The position numbers and the translations under genes were made by a program. 6,332 nucleotides of DNA from contig JAMOQA010000539.1 in NCBI GenBank assembly GCA_027064265.1, positions 1-6,332 of the forward strand, read 5' to 3'. The stretch comes from Acidobacteriota bacterium. GTDB lineage: Bacteria > Acidobacteriota > Polarisedimenticolia > J045. Below the pieces are notes generated by a model. It was not told the origin of the DNA. It did not search any database and saw only the letters and a program-made list of their open reading frames with translations. Every line of letters starts with the position of its first letter. The first letter of the stretch is position 1. Positions 1 to 4,551 of the stretch are shown in pieces.

Positions 1-1954
1 CGTTCTCGTCGACGATCGCCATCCAGTCCGACACCCCGGGGACCGCCGGCACCTGCACCCGGGCGCTCGCCGGGATCGGCTCGTGGTCGGCGGTCTCGAG
101 GTCGACGACCGTGTCCTCGTCCCACGGCCGCTGCGCCGGGTCGCCGTAACCGATCGCCTTGCCCGACGCGTGGCACGACTCGCAGGAGCGGGCCGGTCCC
201 ACGGTGTGGGGCGTGGTCGGGCTCATGTCCAGGGTGAGCTGGCCCTCGGGCCCGGCCCCCTCGGTGCCCCCGGGCGAGCGGAAGACGCGGTTCCGCAGGA
301 CGACCCGGCCGTCCCGCCCGATCACCGTCCAGGAGACCTGGCAGCCCGGCGCGAGGGGAGTGACGCGGCCCTCCCCGTTGACGCCGAGCACCGGGTCCTC
401 CCAGCGCAGGTACGACCGCGACTCGACCACGTGCGCGGGCACCGGCCGCGGCGTCACCCCGTCCGCGGCCCCGGTCGCCACCCAGTCGTTGGCGGTGTCG
501 CCCCCGGAGTAGTCGACCTTGACGTGGCAGCCGTAGCACTGGGGCACCCACGCGCTGTGGCAGGCGTAGCACTCCATCCGCTGGACGTGGACCCCCACCT
601 GGCGCATCGCCACCCGGGCGTCCACCGGCAGCTCCCGGGCCTTGAGCGGCACCAGCCGCCAGGTCTTGCCCGAGGCGCCCCGCACGACGACGGTGTCGCC
701 GTCCCGGGTGACGTTCTCGAAGGGGTTGCCGCGGGCGGTCAGGAGCGCGCCTCCCTCGGCGACGCCCCGCGGCTCCCCGTCGGTCCCGGCGATCTCGTCC
801 CCGAACCCCAGGGGCAGCTCCCACGGGAAGGCCCCGGGGGTGCCGTGGCAGTCGGCGCACTCGATCTCGACCATCGCGAGGCCCGACCCGGCGAGGCCGC
901 CGTCCCCGTGCACGTCGATCGTCGTGTGGCAATCCTGGCAGAGCATCCCCCGCTGGTAGTGGAGGTCCATCTGCATCGCCACGTAGTGCTTCGTGTGCAG
1001 CGCCGGCTGCTCGCCACCGTCCTCGGCCCACGGGGAGGCGTACGGCGACTCCATCAGCCCCTGGTAGGAAACGCCGATCCGCTTGCCCCGGTCGTGGCAG
1101 GTGGTGCAGGTCTCCACCGGGATCCCGGACCAGCGCTTGCCATTCGCCTCGACGGCGAGGCCCGCCGTCCCCTGGAGCCGGTGGACGAGCAGCCGGCCGG
1201 GCCTCTTCCGGGAAATCGTCGGGTCGCCTCCCTCGTAGAGGCCCTCGTTGCCATAGGGCACGTGGCAGGCGGAGCACCCCATCCCGCGGTAGTCCCCCCG
1301 GGTCTGCCGGCCCCGCACCGCCGGGTGGCAGCGCAGGCACTCGGTGCGGACGTAGGTGTACGCGGCGGTCTCCGGGTGCTCGGCGACGGCGGCCAGGTCG
1401 CCGGCGTCCTCCGGCGCCCGCGGAACCTGGACCATCTCGCCGGGGTAGACCTGGGGCTCCGCCTCCTCGAGGCGCCGCCGGTAGTCCCGGTAGGCCTCGG
1501 TCCCGCGGCGCTCCTCCGGCGGCAGGGCCCGGACGTCGTAGTTCGCCCAGCGGTGCTGGTAGCCGGTGAGCCCGCCGGCGGCCCAGGCGACCCCCTGGAT
1601 CTTCCCCGCCTCGGTCATCATCAGGGACTGCCACTGGACCCGGACCTGCTCCTCGTGGCAACGCCCGCAGGTCTCCTCGTTCACCCGCGGGTCTCCCGGG
1701 TCGCGGACCAGGCCCGCGTGGGCCTTCCAGCCGATGCGGGTCGCCGGGTTCCCCCGGTGGCAGACGGTGCAGGCGGCCGGGTCGCCCTCCGGGGCGGCGG
1801 CCCGGAGGGCCTCGGCCATCGGGTGGCCCTCCGGCACGATCGGCTCGATCCCCTGGTGACAGTCGAGGCAGCCCGCGCGGGGAACGGCGGGGCCGGCGAG
1901 GAGCGCGGCGAAGAGGGCGAGGACGAGCGGCAGGGTCGGCACCCGGGGGGTCAC
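1..1954 (-). CDS. Exported multiheme c-type cytochrome, at least 11 hemes (C-terminus beyond left edge)
   Basis: Reading leftwards from a GTG at 1954, one frame stays open to the window edge (651 codons plus one base). The N-terminus is a Sec signal peptide: T2-P3-R4, a hydrophobic core at about residues 8-21, and an A-V-P-R-A cleavage site near residue 27. Eleven CXXCH heme-attachment sites follow: CLDCH 29-33, CTVCH 62-66, CGRCH 96-100, CLRCH 206-210, CSACH 227-231, CTTCH 283-287, CQDCH 339-343, CADCH 366-370, CYACH 462-466, CYGCH 473-477 and CESCH 591-595. Additional histidines, such as H44, could be distal ligands. The heme-free stretches at 371-461 and 478-590 look beta-rich. The start is supported by GGAGG six bases upstream. 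The protein should act in the periplasm or at the cell surface as an electron carrier or reductase in anaerobic respiration; the substrate cannot be read from the sequence. It is transcribed divergently from the acyltransferase gene. Gene identity is sure, subfamily is not. Confidence 0.95.
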   Translation of the reverse strand, partial: MTPRVPTLPLVLALFAALLAGPAVPRAGCLDCHQGIEPIVPEGHPMAEALRAAAPEGDPAACTVCHRGNPATRIGWKAHAGLVRDPGDPRVNEETCGRCHEEQVRVQWQSLMMTEAGKIQGVAWAAGGLTGYQHRWANYDVRALPPEERRGTEAYRDYRRRLEEAEPQVYPGEMVQVPRAPEDAGDLAAVAEHPETAAYTYVRTECLRCHPAVRGRQTRGDYRGMGCSACHVPYGNEGLYEGGDPTISRKRPGRLLVHRLQGTAGLAVEANGKRWSGIPVETCTTCHDRGKRIGVSYQGLMESPYASPWAEDGGEQPALHTKHYVAMQMDLHYQRGMLCQDCHTTIDVHGDGGLAGSGLAMVEIECADCHGTPGAFPWELPLGFGDEIAGTDGEPRGVAEGGALLTARGNPFENVTRDGDTVVVRGASGKTWRLVPLKARELPVDARVAMRQVGVHVQRMECYACHSAWVPQCYGCHVKVDYSGGDTANDWVATGAADGVTPRPVPAHVVESRSYLRWEDPVLGVNGEGRVTPLAPGCQVSWTVIGRDGRVVLRNRVFRSPGGTEGAGPEGQLTLDMSPTTPHTVGPARSCESCHASGKAIGYGDPAQRPWDEDTVVDLETADHEPIPASARVQVPAVPGVSDWMAIVDEN

Positions 1955-1960
1955 GGTTCA

Positions 1961-1965
1961 CCTCC
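1961..1965 (-). promoter_or_regulatory. Ribosome binding site of the multiheme cytochrome gene
   Basis: On the minus strand the sequence reads GGAGGTGAACC and then GTG. GGAGG lies six bases before the GTG at 1954. This near-perfect Shine-Dalgarno sequence decides the GTG start and places it directly before the signal peptide. Confidence 0.8.
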
Positions 1966-1990
1966 GCCTCAAAGGTACACTATGCGCCGA

Positions 1991-1996
1991 GGAGGT
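1991..1996 (+). promoter_or_regulatory. Ribosome binding site deciding the GTG start of the C45-family gene
   Basis: GGAGGT sits six bases before the GTG at 2003. An in-frame ATG at 1982 has only a weak AAGG upstream. It would add seven residues (MRRGGPP) before the GTG-encoded residue, in front of the Tat signal. The GTG at 2003 is therefore the better start. Confidence 0.75.
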
Positions 1997-2002
1997 CCGC
2001 CC

Positions 2003-3181
2003 GTGATCGCTCGCTGCTCCCGCCGGGAGGCGCTCCGGCTCGCCGGGGCCGGGGCCCTCGGTCTCCTGCTCGCCCGGTGCGCCCCGGCGCACTCGCCGGC
2101 CCCCTGGAAGACGACCCGGGGGCCGTTCCCGCTGCTCGAGGTCTCCGGCACCCCGTGGCAGATCGGCTACGCCCACGGGAAGGGGTTCCGCTCGCGGATC
2201 CACCAGGTGCTCGGGATCCTCTCCGAGCGGTGGGAGGCCTGCCGGCGCCGGGCGAACGACCCGGCGGTCCGGCGCTTCCGGGAGGCGACCGGCGACCTGT
2301 TCCCCCGGGTCCTCGAGGAGATCGAGGGGATCGCCGAGGGGGCCGGGCTCGACGCCGCAGAGCTCTTCGCCTGGAACTGCCGCTCGGAGCTGGACGTGCT
2401 CGCCCCGGGCGACGCGGACGGCTGCTCGACGATCGGGATGGTCCGCGACGGGAAGGTCTTCCTCGCCCACAACGAGGACGGCCACGGGGCGTACCACGGC
2501 CGGATGATCCTCCTCCTCGCGCGGCCGGAGGGGTCGGTCCCGTTCCTCTCCCTGGTCTACCCGGGCACGATCCCGGGAGTCGGCCCGGGGATCAACGCGC
2601 GCGGCGTCGTCCAGACGACGAACTACATCGGGCCCGGGGCGATCCCCGGCGAGGGGGTGCCCCGCTACGTCCTCGGCCGGGCGATCCTCGAGGCGGGGAG
2701 CCTCGACGAGGCGATCCGGATCGCCACGACCCGCCCGCGGGCGTTCCCCTGGCACCACAACCTCGCCGACCTGCCCGGCGGCCGGCTCGTCTCCGTGGAG
2801 ACCTGGCCCGCGAACCCGGAGCGGGAGGACCTCCTCGAGATCACCGACGAGATGGCCCCCTACGTCCACACCAACCACCTGGTCCATCCGCGGATGCGCG
2901 GCCTGCCGGAACGGCGCGACTACATGGAGCGGTCGTCCCTGCCCCGGTACCGGGCGCTCGCCGACTGGCTCGCGAGCAACCCGCCGCCCCGGGAGATCGA
3001 CGACCTGCTCGCCGCCCTCTCGATCCACGAGGGGGAGCCGACCCCGGTCTGCCGGCACGCGGACGATGGCCGCACCCTGGCCACCGGCCTCTTCGCCTCG
3101 CCGGAGGTCGAGATGACGCTGGTCACCGGGCCGCCCTGCCAGGGGGTGCGCCACGCATGGAGGATTCCCGCCGATGCCTGA
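2003..3181 (+). CDS. Tat-exported C45-family Ntn hydrolase / acyl-CoA:6-aminopenicillanate acyltransferase-like protein
   Basis: The gene encodes 392 residues from GTG 2003. The N-terminus carries a twin-arginine signal (SRREALRL, residues 6-13) followed by a hydrophobic stretch to about residue 24, so folded export by the Tat system is likely. C26 in LLARC looks like a lipobox cysteine, but arginine at -1 makes lipidation doubtful. The mature part matches the AAT/C45 fold: GTPWQIGYAHG (49-59) at the start; DGCST (139-143), in which C141 would be the N-terminal nucleophile freed by self-cleavage between G140 and C141; AHNEDG (155-160); GPGINARGVVQTTN (194-207); HTNH (289-292); and a C-terminal strand ending in VTGPP. 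Known family members hydrolyse or transfer acyl groups on amides (isopenicillin N acyltransferase is the archetype). The substrate here is unknown, and penicillin synthesis is not implied. It is the first gene of a coupled trio, overlapping the NfeD-like gene by 8 nt. Confident on family, not on reaction. Confidence 0.88.
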   Translation: MIARCSRREALRLAGAGALGLLLARCAPAHSPAPWKTTRGPFPLLEVSGTPWQIGYAHGKGFRSRIHQVLGILSERWEACRRRANDPAVRRFREATGDLFPRVLEEIEGIAEGAGLDAAELFAWNCRSELDVLAPGDADGCSTIGMVRDGKVFLAHNEDGHGAYHGRMILLLARPEGSVPFLSLVYPGTIPGVGPGINARGVVQTTNYIGPGAIPGEGVPRYVLGRAILEAGSLDEAIRIATTRPRAFPWHHNLADLPGGRLVSVETWPANPEREDLLEITDEMAPYVHTNHLVHPRMRGLPERRDYMERSSLPRYRALADWLASNPPPREIDDLLAALSIHEGEPTPVCRHADDGRTLATGLFASPEVEMTLVTGPPCQGVRHAWRIPADA

Positions 3182-3509
3182 GTGGATGACCGAGCCGTGG
3201 GTTCTCGGGACCGCGGCCGCCGTCCTCGTCCTGCTGATCGTCGTCGTCGTGCTCGTGCTGCGCGGGCGCCGGAAGCCCGAGCGCCCGCGGGCCCCGCGTC
3301 CCTCGGAGCGCATCGTGGGGAAGACCGGCACCGTGGTCCAGGTGGTCCGGGCCCACGGCTGGACCGGCCTCGTCCGGGTGGGCGAGGGGGATGCCGCCGA
3401 GGAGTGGCGGGCCGAGTCGGACGGCCCGGTGGAGATCCCGGAGGGGACCTCCGTCGAGATCGTGCGCGTCGTCGGCACCCACGTGGTCGTCCGGGCGCGG
3501 GAGGGCTGA
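3174..3509 (+). CDS. Short NfeD-like membrane protein (one TM helix plus OB-fold domain)
   Basis: This small protein has 111 residues. Residues about 8-30 form a single strongly hydrophobic helix (LGTAAAVLVLLIVVVVLVL), followed by a basic, proline-rich linker (31-46) and a compact beta-rich domain (48-110). That domain has the GKTGTVVQVV...GLVRVG...EEWRAES...IPEGTSVEIVRVVGTHVVVRA pattern typical of the C-terminal OB-fold of NfeD proteins. It lacks the N-terminal ClpP-like protease domain of long NfeD, so it belongs to the short type. Known NfeD proteins are often encoded with SPFH/stomatin-type membrane scaffolds; none is in this window. The ATG at 3174 has GGAGGA at 3159-3164, nine bases upstream, and overlaps the preceding stop codon. 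A second in-frame ATG at 3186 would shorten it by four residues. It is coupled to both neighbours, which suggests joint expression and a membrane-associated scaffolding or regulatory role (inference). Confidence 0.75.
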   Translation: MPEWMTEPWVLGTAAAVLVLLIVVVVLVLRGRRKPERPRAPRPSERIVGKTGTVVQVVRAHGWTGLVRVGEGDAAEEWRAESDGPVEIPEGTSVEIVRVVGTHVVVRAREG

Positions 3510-3512
3510 CCG

Positions 3513-4343
3513 GTGATCCGGCTGCCGGCCGCGATCTTCGATCGCCTCGAGCGGGCGTGGAAGTCGCACGCGGCGCACCGGGCGATCGCGACGACGCTGG
3601 TCGTCGTCTTCCTGGGAGCGCTGGGCTGGGCCGAGCTCGGCGCCCTGGGCCTCGTTCCGTCGCCGGACGGGTTCTCCTGGACGATCAAGCTGGCGTTCAA
3701 CCTGCTGCTGGTCGTCGAGGTGATCGGTCTCGTCTTCTCCCTGGCCGAGTCGGTCTCGATTTCGCTCGGCAAGCAGTTCGAGATCCTCTCCCTGATCCTG
3801 CTCCGGTCGGCGTTCAAGGAGTTCGTGCGGCTCGGCGGGACCCTCGAGTGGAAGGTCGCCCAGGAGACGATCCTGAACGTCGTCTCCGACGCCGTCGGCG
3901 GGCTCGCGATCTTCCTCGCCCTCGGCTTCTTCTACCGGCTCCAGCTCCACCGCCCGATCTGCACCGACGAGGAGGAGATGGCGTCGTTCATCGCGATGAA
4001 GAAGACCCTGGCCCTGGTGCTGCTGGGCGTCTTCGTCGGGACGGCGGCCGCGATGGGGGAGCGGACGTTCTCCGGCACCGGGTTTCACGCGGTCTTCGAG
4101 CACTTCTACTCCGTGCTGGTCTTCTCCGACGTGCTGCTCGTGCTGATCTCGCTGCGGTACTCGTCGACGTACGCCGTCGTCTTCCGGAACTCGGGTTTCG
4201 CCGTGGCGACGCTCCTGATGCGCCTGTCGCTGGCGGCGCCGCCGTTCTGGAACTCGGTGCTGGGGCTCGGCGCCGTCGTCTTCGCCCTCGCCCTGACGAT
4301 CTCCTACAACGTCTTCCTCCGGAACGCCCGCCAGGCGACTTGA
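3513..4343 (+). CDS. Polytopic inner-membrane protein of unknown function
   Basis: The gene encodes 276 residues from a GTG start with GGAGGG seven bases upstream, only three bases after the NfeD-like stop. I do not recognise the family. Hydrophobic segments are visible at about 26-48, 57-78, 89-98 (short), 122-141, 165-181, 198-214 and 246-266, giving six or seven membrane passes. A mostly soluble, charged stretch at 142-163 (RLQLHRPICTDEEE) separates two halves. Segment KQFEILSLILLRSAFKEF (88-105) is amphipathic, with regularly spaced charged residues at both ends. There is no recognisable transporter signature, ATPase motif or cofactor site, and no signal peptide beyond the first helix. 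Tight spacing with the NfeD-like gene makes co-translation and a shared membrane complex plausible (inference). Alternatives such as a small channel or a sensor cannot be separated from this sequence alone. Confidence 0.8.
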   Translation: MIRLPAAIFDRLERAWKSHAAHRAIATTLVVVFLGALGWAELGALGLVPSPDGFSWTIKLAFNLLLVVEVIGLVFSLAESVSISLGKQFEILSLILLRSAFKEFVRLGGTLEWKVAQETILNVVSDAVGGLAIFLALGFFYRLQLHRPICTDEEEMASFIAMKKTLALVLLGVFVGTAAAMGERTFSGTGFHAVFEHFYSVLVFSDVLLVLISLRYSSTYAVVFRNSGFAVATLLMRLSLAAPPFWNSVLGLGAVVFALALTISYNVFLRNARQAT

Positions 4344-4376
4344 CCCCGATGAGCGACGGGCCCACGTGGAGCATGT

Positions 4377-4404
4377 CCCGTAGGGGCGGCCGGAAGGCCG
4401 CCCG
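4377..4404 (+). repeat. 28-bp direct repeat, copy A (first hairpin of the palindromic element)
   Basis: Identical over 28 bases to 4497-4524, exactly 120 bp downstream. It begins CCCGTAGGGGCGGCCGG and contains the 8-bp stem with GGAA loop. In this copy it is followed by the rest of the 94-bp palindromic element. Confidence 0.85.
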
Positions 4405-4473
4405 GCGCCGCGCGCAGCGCGGCCGGGAACGCGGCGCTCCGCGCCGCCCGGGCCGGCTCCCGCCGGCCCCTAC
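4380..4473. repeat. REP/MITE-like palindromic element with four tandem hairpins
   Basis: The element begins GTAGGGGC (4380-4387) and ends with its exact reverse complement GCCCCTAC (4466-4473). Inside are four consecutive perfect hairpins. H1 has an 8-bp stem, 4384-4391 with 4396-4403, and loop GGAA (a GNRA type). H2 has a 7-bp stem, 4407-4413 with 4417-4423, and loop GCA. H3 has a 7-bp stem, 4431-4437 with 4441-4447, and loop TCC. H4 has a 7-bp stem, 4451-4457 with 4462-4468, and loop TCCC. No ORF of its own is credible. The architecture resembles dispersed intergenic REP- or MITE-type repeats, which are mobilised in trans; the transposase is not present here. Effects on transcript stability or folding between the two flanking genes are possible. 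Confidence 0.7.
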
Positions 4474-4496
4474 ACGTTGCACCCATCCCGCGGGTC

Positions 4497-4524
4497 CCCG
4501 TAGGGGCGGCCGGAAGGCCGCCCG
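4497..4524 (+). repeat. 28-bp direct repeat, copy B (solo half element)
   Basis: This is an exact copy of 4377-4404. After 4524 the sequence diverges (TATCGG), so only the first hairpin of the element (stem 4504-4511 with 4516-4523, loop 4512-4515) is present. The hairpin ends 12 bases before the ribosome binding site of the SpeE-like gene. It could therefore sit in that gene's leader and influence initiation or mRNA decay (inference). It looks like a truncated second insertion or a remnant of a once complete element. Confidence 0.8.
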
Positions 4525-4535
4525 TATCGGCAGGT

Positions 4536-4542
4536 GGGAGGT
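4536..4542 (+). promoter_or_regulatory. Ribosome binding site of the SpeE-like gene
   Basis: GGGAGGT lies upstream of the ATG at 4552. The gap from GGAGG to the ATG is ten bases, slightly long but acceptable. No better in-frame start with a Shine-Dalgarno sequence was found, and the encoded protein begins directly with a membrane helix typical of its family. Confidence 0.65.
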
Positions 4543-4551
4543 CCTCGGGCA

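Larger units (their letters stand above)
1955..2002. promoter_or_regulatory. 48-bp divergent intergenic region between cytochrome and acyltransferase genes
   Basis: Only 48 bp separate the two divergent start codons, and both ribosome binding sites (1961-1965 minus, 1991-1996 plus) lie inside. About 25 bp between them (1966-1990) is left for promoter elements, and it is the least GC-rich patch nearby (AAAGGTACACTAT at 1971-1983). TACACT at 1976-1981 resembles a plus-strand -10 box (4 of 6 matches to TATAAT), but no convincing -35 box was seen at the right distance. The promoters of the two genes must overlap each other or reach into the neighbouring coding sequence. The role is inferred from position; no operator palindrome was identified. 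Confidence 0.4.
4344..4551. other. 208-bp non-coding gap carrying structured repeats
   Basis: The gap lies between the stop of the unknown membrane protein and the start of the SpeE-like gene. It contains a palindromic repeat element and a solo half copy (annotated separately), a CCCGCGGG palindrome at 4487-4494, and the ribosome binding site of the next gene. No clear sigma70-type promoter and no T-run following a hairpin were seen, so neither a separate promoter for the SpeE-like gene nor an intrinsic terminator can be called. One reading frame is open through the region, but its translation (arginine, glycine and proline rich) looks like GC-rich noise. Confidence 0.6.

Noticed and set aside
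1856..1879. Possible lipobox (RAGC) at the cytochrome N-terminus, making it an outer-membrane lipoprotein
   Set aside because: Arginine at -3 does not fit a lipobox, and the cysteine is C29, the first cysteine of the CLDCH heme site.
83..2002. Long plus-strand open frame upstream of and in frame with the C45-family gene, suggesting a 1032-residue fusion protein
   Set aside because: The 5' part is antisense to the heme-motif-rich cytochrome and translates to arginine/proline-rich noise. The real gene starts at GTG 2003 with GGAGGT and a Tat signal.
1958..3817. Minus-strand open frame of 619 codons opposite the C45, NfeD-like and membrane genes
   Set aside because: Its composition is low in hydrophobic structure and rich in Arg, Gly, Asp and Pro. 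It is antisense to three genes with clear domains, ribosome binding sites and coupling.
4384..4403. Rho-independent terminator after the unknown membrane protein gene
   Set aside because: The hairpin is strong but is followed by GGCGCCG and more hairpins, not a T-run, and the same hairpin recurs upstream of the next gene's ribosome binding site.
4377..4524. CRISPR-like repeat pair (two 28-bp identical repeats)
   Set aside because: There are only two copies, with a 92-bp gap that itself contains the rest of a palindromic element, and no further repeats or cas genes. The pair is explained by a complete and a partial REP/MITE-like element.
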